Source: Clostridiales bacterium
GTDB lineage: Bacteria; Bacillota; Clostridia; Christensenellales; Aristaeellaceae
Assembly (NCBI GenBank): GCA_012729115.1
Contig: JAAYDR010000014.1
Coordinates: 1-64,000 of the forward strand
Direction of reading: 5' to 3'
DNA: 64,000 bases
Made by a program: the position numbers and the translations under genes. A model generated the notes under the pieces. It saw only the letters and a list, made by a program, of their open reading frames with translations, was not told the origin of the DNA and did no database searches. Shown here piece by piece: positions 6,869 to 16,715 of this stretch (position 1 is the first letter of the stretch; every line of letters begins with the position of its first letter).

Positions 6869-9424
6869 ATGTACACGATCACCGTGAACGGCATACCCCA
6901 TCAAACCGACCGGGACCAAAAGCTCATCGACTACCTGCGGGACGAGCTTCGCCTGACCTCGGTGAAGAACGGCTGCGGCGAGGGGGCCTGCGGCACCTGC
7001 ACCATTCTGGTGGACGGGAAAAAGATGCGCGCCTGCATCCTCACCGTGGCAAAGGCCAACGGCAAGTCCATCACCACCCTGGAGGGGCTCTCCCAGCGGG
7101 AAAAGGAGGTCTATGTTCACTGCTTTGGCGAGGCCGGGGCGGTGCAGTGCGGCTTTTGCATTCCCGGCATGGTCATCAGCGCCAAAGCCCTGCTGGACAG
7201 CAACCTCAGCCCCACCCGCCAGGAGGTGAAGGCGGCCCTGAAGGGCAACATCTGCCGCTGCACCGGGTATGTGAAGATCGAGGATGCCATTTTGATGGCC
7301 GCCGAGTTCTTCCGGGAGGACAAGCCCGTGCCCCAGCGCTGTCAGGACGGGGTCATCGGCTCCCATTTTGTCCGGGTGGATACGGAGGAAAAGGTGCTGG
7401 GCACCGGTCAGTACGTGGATGACCTCCAGTTCCCCGGCATGATTTATGCCAAGGCCCTGCGCACCAAGTATCCCCGCGCCCGGGTGCTGCGCATCAACAT
7501 CGATAAGGCCTCCCAGCATCCCGATGTGGTGCGGATCCTCACCGCGGACAACGTTCCCTTCAACAAGACCGGTCATATCGTGCCGGACTGGGACGTGATG
7601 ATCGCCCAGGGGGACGTGACCCGCTACGTGGGGGACGCTGTGGCCCTGGTGGCCACCCGCCATAAGGAGACGCTGGACGAGGTGCTGGCCCTGATTGAGG
7701 TGGACTACGAGGAACTGCCCCCCCTCACCGACCCTCTGGAGGCCATGAAGCCCGATGCCCCCCTGATCCACGAAAAGGGCAACATCCTCTTCCGCCAGGA
7801 ACTCAAGCGTGGGGACGTGGACGCTGCCATTGCCTCCGCCGCCCATGTGGTCACCCATCACTATTCCACCCCCATGACGGATCACGCCTTTATGGAGCCG
7901 GAGTGCGCCATCGCCATGCCCGACGGAAACGGCGGGCTGCTGCTGTACACTGGCTCCCAGTCCGTCTATGACGAGCAGCGGGAAATCGCCCGGATGCTCC
8001 AACTGCCTCCCGAGAAGGTGCGCTCCATTTCCAAACTAGTAGGCGGCGGTTTCGGCGGCAAGGAAGACATGAGCGTTCAGCATCACGCGGCCCTCATGGC
8101 CTACCACACGGGGCTTCCCGTGAAGGTGAGGTTCTCCCGCCAGGAGAGCCTGCAGATCCACACCAAGCGCCACGCCATGGAGATGGACGTCACCACGGCC
8201 TGCGACAAGGACGGCATCCTCCTGGCCATGCGGGCCACCCTGATCTCCGACTGCGGTGCCTATGCCTCCCTGGGCGGTCCCGTTCTCCAGCGGGCCTGCA
8301 CCCACGCCGCCGGACCCTACAACTTCCAGAATGTGGACATCACCGGCATCTGCGTGTATACCAACAATGTGCCCGGCGGGGCCTTCCGCGGCTTTGGCGT
8401 TACCCAGAGCTGCTTTGCCGCCGAGCAGAACCTGAACCTTCTGGCAGATAAGGTGGGCATCTCCCCCTGGGAGATCCGTTACCGCAACGCCATCCGCCCC
8501 GGCCAGGTGCTGCCCAACGGCCAGATCGCCGGGCCGGACACCGCCTTTGTGCAATGCCTGGAAGCGCTGAAGGAAGCATATGAATCCAGCCCCTACGCAG
8601 GCATAGCCGGCTCCCTGAAAAACAGCGGTATCGGTGTGGGCCTGCCCGACATCGGCCGGTGCCGGCTGGTAGTGCAGGGCGGCAAGGTTCACACCCGCAC
8701 CTCCGCCGCCTGCATCGGACAGGGCATGGCCACCGTGTGCACCTCCATGGTTTGCACTGCCGCCGGCCTTTCCCCGGAGGATGTCATCCACGACGCTCCG
8801 GATACGGCACTCACCCCCAACTCCGGCACCACCACCGCCAGCCGCCAGACCCTCTTTACCGGCGAGGCCACGCGCCGCGCCGCGGAGCTGCTGCGGGAGG
8901 AACTCAGCCAGGACAAGACCCTTCAGGACCTGGAGGGCCGGGAATTCTACGGCGAGTACAGCGGCGTCACCGACAAGATGGGTGCGGACGTGCCCAACCC
9001 TGTCAGCCATGTGGCTTACAGCTATGGGGCTCAGGTGGTCATCATGGATGAGAACAAGGCCGTCACCCGGGTGGTGGCCGCCTACGATGTAGGACGGGTC
9101 ATCAATCCCCCCGCCTGCGAGGGCCAGGTGGAGGGCGGCGTGCTCATGGGCCTGGGCTACGGCCTCACCGAGGATTTCGTGATGGAAAACGGCCTGGTGA
9201 AGTCCACCTATGGCACCCTGGGCCTCATCCGCGCTCCCCAAGCCCCTGAAATTCAAACGATCTTTGTGGAGGAGAACGATCCCGACGGCCTCGCCTACGG
9301 CGCAAAGGGCATCGGTGAGATCTCCGCCATCCCCACGGCCCCCGCCGCTGCCCTGGCTGCCTTCCGGGTGGACGGGATCTTTCGAGACCGCCTGCCGATC
9401 AGCGGCACGGCTTATCGCAAATAA
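6869..9424 (+). CDS. xdhD: XdhD-type (selenium-dependent family) molybdenum hydroxylase, fused Fe-S and Mo domains
   Basis: An 851-residue member of the xanthine dehydrogenase/aldehyde oxidase family. Residues 1-~155 are the two [2Fe-2S] domains (CGEGACGTC plus a distal Cys; then QCGFCIPGM and CRCTGY). The rest is the molybdopterin-binding part, with GGGFGGKEDMS, GAFRGFGVTQS and a GIGEISAIPT segment holding the presumed catalytic Glu. No FAD domain or separate FAD gene is seen, typical of the family found with SsnA/YgfK/MocA in organisms that make selenium-containing hydroxylases. It is likely to oxidise purines (xanthine/urate level) or run in reverse during urate reduction. There is no in-frame UGA: the selenium would be a cofactor, not selenocysteine. 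The start at 6869 follows AGGAGG; an ATG at 6851 precedes that site. Confidence 0.9.
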   Translation: MYTITVNGIPHQTDRDQKLIDYLRDELRLTSVKNGCGEGACGTCTILVDGKKMRACILTVAKANGKSITTLEGLSQREKEVYVHCFGEAGAVQCGFCIPGMVISAKALLDSNLSPTRQEVKAALKGNICRCTGYVKIEDAILMAAEFFREDKPVPQRCQDGVIGSHFVRVDTEEKVLGTGQYVDDLQFPGMIYAKALRTKYPRARVLRINIDKASQHPDVVRILTADNVPFNKTGHIVPDWDVMIAQGDVTRYVGDAVALVATRHKETLDEVLALIEVDYEELPPLTDPLEAMKPDAPLIHEKGNILFRQELKRGDVDAAIASAAHVVTHHYSTPMTDHAFMEPECAIAMPDGNGGLLLYTGSQSVYDEQREIARMLQLPPEKVRSISKLVGGGFGGKEDMSVQHHAALMAYHTGLPVKVRFSRQESLQIHTKRHAMEMDVTTACDKDGILLAMRATLISDCGAYASLGGPVLQRACTHAAGPYNFQNVDITGICVYTNNVPGGAFRGFGVTQSCFAAEQNLNLLADKVGISPWEIRYRNAIRPGQVLPNGQIAGPDTAFVQCLEALKEAYESSPYAGIAGSLKNSGIGVGLPDIGRCRLVVQGGKVHTRTSAACIGQGMATVCTSMVCTAAGLSPEDVIHDAPDTALTPNSGTTTASRQTLFTGEATRRAAELLREELSQDKTLQDLEGREFYGEYSGVTDKMGADVPNPVSHVAYSYGAQVVIMDENKAVTRVVAAYDVGRVINPPACEGQVEGGVLMGLGYGLTEDFVMENGLVKSTYGTLGLIRAPQAPEIQTIFVEENDPDGLAYGAKGIGEISAIPTAPAAALAAFRVDGIFRDRLPISGTAYRK

Positions 9425-9448
9425 AATAAGGATAGGACGGAAACCAAC

Positions 9449-10780
9449 ATGCAGAAAACAAGGACCACGGATCCAGGCTTGTTCCAACTCAACGGAAAAC
9501 CCGGCTGGGGCGTTTCCTTCCCCCAGGCCATGCAGCACGTGCTGGCCATGCTGGCGGGGAACATCACCCCCCCGATCCTCCTGGCCCAGGCGCTCAAGCT
9601 CCCGGATGACCAGCGGATTCTTCTCATCCAGGCAGCCATGATCATCGGCGGCATCACCACATTGATCCAGCTCTTCCCCATCTGGCGCTTTGGCATGGGC
9701 CTTCCCAACGTAATGGGCGTGGCCTTTGCCTACATGCCTGTGCTCCTTTCCATCGGACTCTCCTACGGCATCAGCGCCATTTTCGGCTCCCAGCTGGTAG
9801 CCGCCTTTCTCTCCATCTTCATCGGCATGGGCATCGGCAAGATTCGCAAGTTCTTCCCCCCCATTGTCAGCGGCACCGTGGTCCTGAGCATCGGTCTTTC
9901 CCTGTATAATACCGCCATCACCTACATGTCCGGCGGCTCAGGAGCTGGAGACCGGTTTGGCAGCCCCACCTTCTGGATCGTGGCCCTGGTTACCCTGGGC
10001 GTCACCCTGGCCTGCAACTTCTTTGGCAAGGGCTACATCAAGGTGTCCGGTATGCTGATTGGCATTGCCGCCGGGTATATTCTCTCCCTGGTGCTGGGCG
10101 GCGGCATGATCAAGTTTGACAATGTGCTGACTTCCGGCTGGATTGCGCTGCCCCGGTTCTTCTCCTTCGGCATGAGCTTCCCCGTTGGGGCCATCATTTC
10201 CATGACCCTGATGTACATCGTTCAGGCAGTGCAGACCATCGGCGACGTTTCTTCCACCGCCATCGGCGGCTTTGGCCGGGAATCCACGGACCGGGAGCTG
10301 GGCGGAGCCATCATGGGCCAGGGCCTGTGCGGCATGCTGGGCGCCTGCATCGGCGGCCTGCCCACCGACCCCTACAGCCAGAACGTGGGCCTTATCGTTA
10401 CCTCCAAGGTGGTGGCAAAGCGCGTCTTTGTGATCGTGGGCGCCCTGATGCTGGCCGCGGGCCTCATTCCCAAGTTTGGCGCCCTGATGACCACCATCCC
10501 CTACTCCGTCCTGGGTGGAGCCACGGTAACCGTCTTTGCCGCCATCACCATGTCCGGCATCTCTCTCATCACCCAGCAGCCTATGAACTACCGCAACAAG
10601 ATGATCGTGGGCATCTCCCTGGCCCTGGGCGTGGGCATCTACATGGTGCCAAACTCCCTCCAGTTCTTCCCCCTGGCTGTCCAGGACATCATCGGCAAGT
10701 CCCCCATCATTCTCTCCTTCGTGGTGTCCTTCCTGCTGAACATCATCGTGCCCAAGGACGACACGGCCGAGGAAGACTAA
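9449..10780 (+). CDS. NCS2-family purine (xanthine/urate) permease
   Basis: A 443-residue, highly hydrophobic protein of the nucleobase:cation symporter-2 family with about 12-14 membrane segments. The family signature region is visible as ALGGNERS-like variations, including the conserved QTIGDVSSTAIGGFGRES segment and GGLPTDPYSQNVGLI. Members import xanthine, urate or uracil with protons or sodium. As the last gene of the ssnA-ygfK-hydA-xdhD operon it corresponds in position to xanQ of E. coli, so a purine substrate is the best inference. AGGATAGGACGG precedes the ATG, and a strong terminator follows at 10798. Confidence 0.9.
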   Translation: MQKTRTTDPGLFQLNGKPGWGVSFPQAMQHVLAMLAGNITPPILLAQALKLPDDQRILLIQAAMIIGGITTLIQLFPIWRFGMGLPNVMGVAFAYMPVLLSIGLSYGISAIFGSQLVAAFLSIFIGMGIGKIRKFFPPIVSGTVVLSIGLSLYNTAITYMSGGSGAGDRFGSPTFWIVALVTLGVTLACNFFGKGYIKVSGMLIGIAAGYILSLVLGGGMIKFDNVLTSGWIALPRFFSFGMSFPVGAIISMTLMYIVQAVQTIGDVSSTAIGGFGRESTDRELGGAIMGQGLCGMLGACIGGLPTDPYSQNVGLIVTSKVVAKRVFVIVGALMLAAGLIPKFGALMTTIPYSVLGGATVTVFAAITMSGISLITQQPMNYRNKMIVGISLALGVGIYMVPNSLQFFPLAVQDIIGKSPIILSFVVSFLLNIIVPKDDTAEED

Positions 10781-10797
10781 TAAGGAATGCCATAAAA

Positions 10798-10835
10798 GGG
10801 CGGCTGCGCATCCAGGGATGCACGGCCGCTTTTTT
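10798..10835 (+). terminator. Intrinsic terminator after the permease gene
   Basis: A GC-rich hairpin (GGGCGGC...GCATCC with GGATGC...GGCCGC) is followed by six T residues. It ends the ssnA-to-permease operon. Confidence 0.9.
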
Positions 10836-10886
10836 GATGGATGGCGTTTTTTCAAACCATGGTATCATCCCTGTGAGGTGAAGCGC

Positions 10887-11918
10887 ATGAATGTCCAGCA
10901 GATCTGGGATGCATGGCCTGAGGCGGAGTTGTTCTCGGGCGTATTTTCCGTTGCCGGTGAAAAGGGTGTTCTTTTTGAAAGAAGCCAGGGATACCGCAAC
11001 CGGAGCGAGGAACTGCCCAACAAGCGGGATACCGCCTTTGGCATTGCCTCCGGTACCAAGCTGTTCACCTCCCTTGCCATCGGCAAGCTGCTGGACGCGG
11101 GCAAACTGTCCCTTCATGACAGGATCTGGGACAGGCTGCCCCATGACCTGGGACGGATTGACAGGCGGGTTACGGTTTATCATCTGCTCACCCACACCTC
11201 CGGCATCGGCGATTACCTGGATGAGGAGGCCCCGGATTCCCGTGAGCAGGAAATGGCCCTGTGCCGCAAGTACCCCGTCTATCTCTGGGAAACCCTGGAG
11301 TATTATCTGCCCATGATCACGCCCCTCCCGCCAAAGTTTGAGCCCGGAACGCGTTATGGGTATTCCAACGCCGGCTATGTGCTGCTGGGCCTGCTGGTGG
11401 AGGCTGTGACCGGGAAGCCCTACCAGACATTTGTGACCGGGGAGATGATTCAGCCTCTGGGCATGAAGCATACCGGTTTTTACCGCATGGATGCCCTGCC
11501 CGGAAATACGGCGCTGGGGTATATGGAGGATGAACACACAGGAGAGGTGCGCACCAACATCTTCAGCCTGCCGGTGCTGGGCGGATCCGACGGCGGCCTG
11601 TATACCTGCGCGGAGGATCTGGATAGGCTCTGGCGCAAGCTCTTTGCAGGAGAAGTACTGTCCCCGGAGGGGATGGATACCTTTTTGGCGCGTCAGGTTG
11701 CGCTGGGGAAGGAAGACAACTATGGCCTGGGCGTGTACCACTGCGACCATGGCGGCGACACGGCCTATTACGCGGTAGGCGGCGACTTTGGCGTGGATTT
11801 CTTCACCGCGTATTTTCCCAGGCACAGGATCACCGCCTCCGCGCTGGGCAACACGGAGGTGAATACCGCGCCGCTGCTGGAAGGGCTGCTGGAGGGCATC
11901 ATGGACAGCGACGGCTAG
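10887..11918 (+). CDS. Serine hydrolase of the class C beta-lactamase / penicillin-binding-protein-like family
   Basis: A 343-residue protein with the beta-lactamase fold signatures: SGTK (the SxxK nucleophile motif) near residue 52, YSN around residue 155, and HGG near the C-terminus in place of KTG/HxG. There is no signal peptide, so it is probably a cytoplasmic esterase or amidase rather than a true beta-lactamase. The start at 10887 has a GAGGTGAAG site; an ATG at 10818 would lie inside the preceding terminator. It sits between the two arms of the purine locus, separated from both by terminators, and a role there is not evident. Confidence 0.8.
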   Translation: MNVQQIWDAWPEAELFSGVFSVAGEKGVLFERSQGYRNRSEELPNKRDTAFGIASGTKLFTSLAIGKLLDAGKLSLHDRIWDRLPHDLGRIDRRVTVYHLLTHTSGIGDYLDEEAPDSREQEMALCRKYPVYLWETLEYYLPMITPLPPKFEPGTRYGYSNAGYVLLGLLVEAVTGKPYQTFVTGEMIQPLGMKHTGFYRMDALPGNTALGYMEDEHTGEVRTNIFSLPVLGGSDGGLYTCAEDLDRLWRKLFAGEVLSPEGMDTFLARQVALGKEDNYGLGVYHCDHGGDTAYYAVGGDFGVDFFTAYFPRHRITASALGNTEVNTAPLLEGLLEGIMDSDG

Positions 11919-11943
11919 AAGCGGGAGCCACAAATCCGCAGCA

Positions 11944-11990
11944 AACAAACGTGCCGATCCCCTGGGGGAACCGGCACGTTGTTTGTTTGT
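11944..11990. terminator. Bidirectional intrinsic terminator
   Basis: A long near-perfect inverted repeat (ACAAACGTGCCG with CGGCACGTTGTTTGT) lies between two convergent genes. A-rich and T-rich flanks allow termination in both directions, after the serine hydrolase (+) and after carbamate kinase (-). Confidence 0.85.
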
Positions 11991-11999
11991 GAATGTCAA

Positions 12000-12932
12000 T
12001 TACCCGCGGATCACGGTTCCGGTCCTGCCCTGGATGCCGTCACTGGCTTTTTCCAGCAAAGTGATCAGGGCGTACCGTCCCGGGGCGCTCTGGGCGAAGT
12101 CCAGGGCGGCCTGCACCTTGGGGAGCATGGAGCCGGGAGCAAAGTGCCCCTCCTGGATATAGCGCTGGGCGTCCTCTGGGCTGATTTCATCCAGCCATTG
12201 CTGATCGGGCTTGCCAAAGCGGATGGCCACCTTTTCCACGGCAGTGAGGATGATGAGGCAGTCCGCGTCCAGCATCTGGGCCATGCGGCTGCTGGCGAAG
12301 TCCTTGTCGATGACCGCGCCCACACCCTTTAGGTGATGGCCTTCTGCGATCACGGGGATGCCGCCGCCGCCCGCCGCGATGACGATCTGACCGGCATTCA
12401 GCAGGTCCTTGACGGTTTCGATTTCAATGATCTCCACAGGCTTGGGGGATGCCACCACCCGGCGGTAGCCCCTGCCCGCGTCCTCCATGACGGTGTAACC
12501 CTTCTCCCGGGCCAGCTCCTCCGCCTCTTCCCGGGTCATGAAGGGGCCGATGGGTTTGGTGGGCTTGGCAAAGGCCGGATCCTGCGGGTCCACGCGAACC
12601 TGGGTCAATACCGTGGAAACGGGTTTTGGAATACCCCGCTCCAGCAGTTCCTCCCGCAGGGCGTTCTGGAGGTCATAGCCGATATAGCCCTGGCTCATGG
12701 CCACGCAGACGGACAGGGGGGCCATGGGCTCCCCGTGGGTCCGGCTGAACTCGGCCATGGCGTTTTGGATCATGCCCACCTGAGGGCCGTTGCCATGGGA
12801 AATGATCACCTGATGGCCCTGCTGCACCAAGTCCGCGATGGTCTTTGCGGTCTTCTTTACCGCCACCATCTGCTCGGGCAGGTTGTTGCCCAGGGCGTTG
12901 CCCCCCAGAGCAATGACGATTTTCTTGCCCAT
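12000..12932 (-). CDS. arcC: Carbamate kinase
   Basis: A 310-residue amino-acid-kinase-fold enzyme that transfers phosphate from carbamoyl phosphate to ADP. The N-terminus KIVIALGGNALG, the SHGNGPQVG segment and the C-terminal AAGGGGIPV and FASS(R)MAQ motifs are typical, and the length is normal. It is the last gene of the dpaL-ygeY-ygeW-arcC series and equals yqeA of the E. coli locus. With YgeW it would harvest ATP from carbamoyl groups released during purine breakdown, a major energy gain for a fermenter. The bidirectional terminator at 11944 follows. Confidence 0.95.
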   Translation of the reverse strand: MGKKIVIALGGNALGNNLPEQMVAVKKTAKTIADLVQQGHQVIISHGNGPQVGMIQNAMAEFSRTHGEPMAPLSVCVAMSQGYIGYDLQNALREELLERGIPKPVSTVLTQVRVDPQDPAFAKPTKPIGPFMTREEAEELAREKGYTVMEDAGRGYRRVVASPKPVEIIEIETVKDLLNAGQIVIAAGGGGIPVIAEGHHLKGVGAVIDKDFASSRMAQMLDADCLIILTAVEKVAIRFGKPDQQWLDEISPEDAQRYIQEGHFAPGSMLPKVQAALDFAQSAPGRYALITLLEKASDGIQGRTGTVIRG

Positions 12933-12969
12933 ATTGTTTCCGCCTTTGCCGGTTGATGTTTGAATGGGA

Positions 12970-14166
12970 TCAGTCCTGGTTCCAGCGCTGGACGGCAGCC
13001 TTTTCCAGTTCCTCCAGCTTGGCAGCGGGGTTCTTCACCTTGGCCAGGAAGATCATGGCCGCGATGATGTAGGGCTTGAAGGAGGCCTCCTTGTACAGGG
13101 GGTTGCGGTAGCGGTCAAACACGCTGGCAGCCACTTCGCCTTCCTTGCAGCTGACGCCGGAGATGTCGGCGGGCAGGCAGTGCATGTACAGAGCCTTGCC
13201 GTCCTTGGTGGTCTTCATCAGCTCTTCGGTGCACTCCCAGTCCTTGTGCTTGGCGTTCTCGGCAAGAAGCTCCTTTTCCAGAGCCTTGATGCCGTCAAAG
13301 TCGCCCTTACCGTACAGGTCGGTGCGCTTCTCCATGGCGGCGAAGGATGCCCAGCTCTTGGGATAGACGATGTCGGCATCCTGGAAGGCTTCGGCCATGT
13401 TGTTGACGCGCTTGAAGCTGCCGCCGGATTTCTTGGCGTTTTCCATGGCCACCTGCTCCACCTCGGGCATGACCTCGTAGCCTTCGGGATGGGCCAGAAC
13501 CACTTCCATGCCCATGCGGGTCATGAGGCCGATGATGCCCTGGGGCACGGAAAGGGGCTTGCCGTAGGAGGGAGAATAGGCCCAGCTCATGGCAATCTTC
13601 TTGCCCTTCAGGTTCTCGATGCCGCCAAAGTGGTCAATCAGGTGCAGGCAGTCCGCCATGGCCTGGGTGGGGTGGTCGATGTCGCACTGGAGGTTGACCA
13701 AAGTGGGCTTCTGCTCCAGAACACCGTCCTCGTGGCCCTGGGCGACCGCATCCACCACTTCATGCATATAGGCGTTGCCCTTGCCGATGTACATGTCGTC
13801 CCGGATGCCGATGACATCGGCCATGAAGGAGATCATGTTGGCGGTTTCCCGGACGGTCTCGCCGTGGGCAATCTGAGACTTGCCCTCGTCCAGGTCGGAT
13901 ACCTCCAGGCCCAGCAGGTTGCAGGCGGAGGCAAAGGAGAAACGGGTGCGGGTGGAGTTGTCCCGGAAGATGGAAATCCCCAGGCCGCTGTCAAAAATCT
14001 TGGTGGAAATGTTGCGCTCCCGCAGGTCGCGCAGGGCCTGAGCCACCTCAAAGACCGCCTTGATCTCGTCGTCGCTCTTTTCCCAGGTGAGGAAGAAATC
14101 GCCGTTGTACATGTCCTTGGCATTCAGCTTGGAAAGGTTTTCCACATGTTTGCGGGTCTTGCTCAT
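12970..14166 (-). CDS. ygeW: Knotted carbamoyltransferase YgeW
   Basis: A 398-residue member of the aspartate/ornithine carbamoyltransferase superfamily, longer than classical OTCase (~335) as expected for YgeW. Motifs are the carbamoyl-phosphate-binding STRTR (in FRDNSTRTRFSF), DHPTQAMAD, and MHCLPAD near the C-terminus. In loci of this type it is thought to phosphorolyse a carbamoylated intermediate to carbamoyl phosphate, which the adjacent carbamate kinase then uses; the physiological substrate is inferred, not read from the sequence. GAAGGAGATCAAGACG lies before the ATG. It lies 37 nt after ygeY and 37 nt before arcC. Confidence 0.93.
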   Translation of the reverse strand: MSKTRKHVENLSKLNAKDMYNGDFFLTWEKSDDEIKAVFEVAQALRDLRERNISTKIFDSGLGISIFRDNSTRTRFSFASACNLLGLEVSDLDEGKSQIAHGETVRETANMISFMADVIGIRDDMYIGKGNAYMHEVVDAVAQGHEDGVLEQKPTLVNLQCDIDHPTQAMADCLHLIDHFGGIENLKGKKIAMSWAYSPSYGKPLSVPQGIIGLMTRMGMEVVLAHPEGYEVMPEVEQVAMENAKKSGGSFKRVNNMAEAFQDADIVYPKSWASFAAMEKRTDLYGKGDFDGIKALEKELLAENAKHKDWECTEELMKTTKDGKALYMHCLPADISGVSCKEGEVAASVFDRYRNPLYKEASFKPYIIAAMIFLAKVKNPAAKLEELEKAAVQRWNQD

Positions 14167-14203
14167 CGTCTTGATCTCCTTCTTATTATGGTGGCTGCGG
14201 GGT

Positions 14204-15400
14204 TTACTTCTTGCAGTACAGGGTGGGCATGGCGGCGTAGACGGCGGCGCACTTCACCAGGTCCGCTTTCCAGGTCTTCTCGTTGGGAGCGTGGGCCTGG
14301 TTCTCTTTGCCCGGGCCAAAGCCGATGCAGGGGATGCCGTAGCGGCCCATGATGCTGACGCCGTTGGTGGAGAAGGTCCACTTGTCCACCTTGGGTTCGC
14401 CGTACATCCCGCGGAAAGACTCCACCATGGCCTGGGTGGCGGGGTGATCCTGGGGGATGACCCAGGTGGGGAAATAGCAGTCGGTGGGGTAGCTCAGGCC
14501 TGTCCAGGAGGGACGGTCATACTTGTACATCGTAACCACGGCCCCGTGCTTCTTACAGGAGGGCAGGTTGCGAACCTCTTCCAAAGCCATCTCGTAGGTT
14601 TCTCCGTCGGTGAGGCGGCGGTCCAGGGAGATGGAGCAGGAGTCCGCCACGGCGCAGCGGGAGGGAGAGGTGAAGAAGATCTCGGAGGTGGTGACGGTGC
14701 CCTTGCCCAGGAAGGGATCCACGTGGAGATGGTTGTTCAGCTCCCGGACCTCCTGGAGGATATCGGCCATCTTGTAGATGGCATTGTCGCCCCGCTCCGG
14801 CGCAGAACCGTGGCAGGATACGCCCTTCACGTCCACGCGGATCTCCATGCGGCCCCGCTGGCCCCGGTAAATGTTGCCGTCGGTGGGCTCGGTGATGACC
14901 ACAAACTCCGGCTTCACCTTGTCTTCATTGATGATGTACTGCCAGCACAGGCCGTCGCAGTCTTCCTCCTGAACGGTGCCGGTAACCAGCACGGTGTACT
15001 GGTCGGAAAGCAGGCCCAGGTCCTTCATGATCTTCGCGCCATACACGGCGGAAACGATGCCGCCCAGCTGGTCCGAGGTGCCCCGGCCGCCAATCTCGGT
15101 GTCGCTTTCAAAGCCCTCGTAGGGATCGAAGGTCCAGTTGGCGATGTTGCCGATTCCCACGGTGTCGATGTGGGCGTCGTAGGCGATGAGGGTCTTGCCG
15201 GTGCCCATGTAGCCCAGCACGTTGCCCATGGGGTCAATCTCTACCTTGTCAAAACCCAGCTTGTTCATCTCGGCTTCAATGCGTTTGATGTGGCCTTCCT
15301 CACCGGCGCTTTCTCCGGGAATCCGCACCAAATCGCGGAGGAACCTGGTCATGTCCTTTTCGTACCCCTGGGCCGCCGCCTTGATCTTTGTGAAATCCAT
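14204..15400 (-). CDS. ygeY: YgeY family M20-type metallohydrolase
   Basis: A 398-residue amidohydrolase/peptidase of clan MH. The DAHIDTVG motif supplies the first metal ligand and the catalytic Asp, and VQEEDCDG supplies the general-base Glu pair; a dimerisation domain follows in the middle. The family is linked by genome context to selenium-dependent hydroxylases and anaerobic purine use, probably as a deacylating or decarbamoylating enzyme. The start at 15400 has AAAGGGGATC upstream; the longer reading frame to 15550 would overlap dpaL and has no start signal. Confidence 0.92.
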   Translation of the reverse strand: MDFTKIKAAAQGYEKDMTRFLRDLVRIPGESAGEEGHIKRIEAEMNKLGFDKVEIDPMGNVLGYMGTGKTLIAYDAHIDTVGIGNIANWTFDPYEGFESDTEIGGRGTSDQLGGIVSAVYGAKIMKDLGLLSDQYTVLVTGTVQEEDCDGLCWQYIINEDKVKPEFVVITEPTDGNIYRGQRGRMEIRVDVKGVSCHGSAPERGDNAIYKMADILQEVRELNNHLHVDPFLGKGTVTTSEIFFTSPSRCAVADSCSISLDRRLTDGETYEMALEEVRNLPSCKKHGAVVTMYKYDRPSWTGLSYPTDCYFPTWVIPQDHPATQAMVESFRGMYGEPKVDKWTFSTNGVSIMGRYGIPCIGFGPGKENQAHAPNEKTWKADLVKCAAVYAAMPTLYCKK

Positions 15401-15414
15401 GATGAGATCCCCTT

Positions 15415-16632
15415 TCAAATTTCGTCGGTAGACAGCGCGCCGTCCCATACGATGCGCCGGTAGTTGTCCGGGTCCGTGTCCCCCTCGGTGGAGAACATCA
15501 GGATCACGGAGTCCCTGGTAAGGCCGATGGCCTCCCGCAGATCCTTGCACTTGTCATCCTCCAGCAGGGCCGCCAGCAGGCCCATGCCCACCGCGCCGCT
15601 TTCCCCGGAGATGACCTGGGGGTCGCCCTTGACTGGAGCCGCCAAACGGCGCATGCCCTTGGCAGCCACCCAGTCCGGGCAGGATACAAAGGCCGAGGCA
15701 TGGTTCTTGAGGATGTCCCAGGAGAGGGTGTTGGGCTCGCCGCAGGCCAGCCCGGCCATCACCGTCTGAAGATCGCCGGTCACAAACCGCTCCTTGCCGT
15801 CTCCTGCCACAGCGCCCTGGTAGAGGCAGTCTGCAGCCTGAGCCTCCATGATGACGGTCACCGGGGTTTTGTCTGGGAACAGGTTGGCAAAGTAGCCCTG
15901 CACTGCCCCGGCCAGGGAGCCAACCCCGGCCTGCACGAAGATGTGGGTGGGGCGTTCAATGCCCGCCTCGCGCAGCTGCCTGGCAGCCTCGGCGGCCATG
16001 GTGCCGTATCCCTGCATGATCCAGGCGGGGATTTCCTCATACCCCTCCCAGGCCGTGTCCTGCACCACAACGCCCCTGGGCGTCTGGGCAGCCTCCTTGG
16101 CGGCCATGCGCACACACTCGTCGTAGTTGACCTCCTCGATGGTCACCTGAGCCCCTTCCTTGGCAATGTTGTCAAAGCGGCTCTTAGCGCTGCCCTTGGG
16201 CATGTGCACCACGGCCTTCTGGCCCAGCTGGTTTGCTGCCCAGGCCACACCCCGGCCATGGTTGCCGTCGGTAGCGGTGAAGAAGGTGGCCTGGCCAAAC
16301 TCCTCCCTGAGCTTTGCGGAGGTCAAATAGGCGTAATCCACCTCCGCCACATCCTTGTTCAGCTCCCCGGCAATGTAGCGGGCCATGGCGAAGGAGCCGC
16401 CCAGCACCTTGAAGGCATTGAGCCCAAAGCGGTAGGATTCGTCCTTGACGAAGACCCCGCGAACGCCCAGCGCCTGGGCCATTTCCTTCAGGTTTGCCAG
16501 CGGAGTGACGCTATACTGGGGGAAGCTCTCGTGAAACCGCCTTGCCTTATCCACGTTTTCCAGAGACATGATGGAAAGCTGCCTGTCGTCGGTCCTGGGC
16601 AGCTTGTTTGATACCCACTTGATCCTCTCCAT
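15415..16632 (-). CDS. dpaL: Diaminopropionate ammonia-lyase
   Basis: A 405-residue fold-type II PLP enzyme that converts 2,3-diaminopropionate to pyruvate and ammonia. The PLP lysine lies in [16 protein letters not shown] near residue 75, [11 protein letters not shown] holds the substrate loop, and the C-terminal [10 protein letters not shown] is the phosphate-binding loop region. It corresponds to E. coli ygeX. In the purine locus it is the step that yields pyruvate for energy and carbon. It is first in the operon and has a consensus promoter at 16687-16715. AGGAGCAAGAGC precedes the ATG. Confidence 0.95.
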   Translation of the reverse strand: MERIKWVSNKLPRTDDRQLSIMSLENVDKARRFHESFPQYSVTPLANLKEMAQALGVRGVFVKDESYRFGLNAFKVLGGSFAMARYIAGELNKDVAEVDYAYLTSAKLREEFGQATFFTATDGNHGRGVAWAANQLGQKAVVHMPKGSAKSRFDNIAKEGAQVTIEEVNYDECVRMAAKEAAQTPRGVVVQDTAWEGYEEIPAWIMQGYGTMAAEAARQLREAGIERPTHIFVQAGVGSLAGAVQGYFANLFPDKTPVTVIMEAQAADCLYQGAVAGDGKERFVTGDLQTVMAGLACGEPNTLSWDILKNHASAFVSCPDWVAAKGMRRLAAPVKGDPQVISGESGAVGMGLLAALLEDDKCKDLREAIGLTRDSVILMFSTEGDTDPDNYRRIVWDGALSTDEI

Positions 16633-16686
16633 GCTCTTGCTCCTTATGCTTTGCAGCAGGCCTCCCGCTGCTTTTTGTCTGCCATG

Positions 16687-16715
16687 ATTATACAGCTGCG
16701 CATCCCAAATGTCAA
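16687..16715 (-). promoter_or_regulatory. Promoter of the dpaL-ygeY-ygeW-arcC operon
   Basis: On the minus strand, perfect TTGACA (16715-16710) and TATAAT (16692-16687) are 17 bp apart. The predicted start lies ~48 nt before dpaL. A box this strong implies tight control by a repressor or other factor. Confidence 0.85.

Noticed and set aside
6869-9424. Selenoprotein with in-frame UGA
   Set aside because: The reading frame is uninterrupted; any selenium would be a cofactor ligand.
8036-9538. 500-codon minus-strand open frame opposite the xdhD-type gene
   Set aside because: Same antisense-shadow pattern; Gly/His-rich translation without any family resemblance.
12964-14352. 462-codon plus-strand frame across ygeW
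   Set aside because: Complement of a real, motif-complete carbamoyltransferase gene; no start signal.
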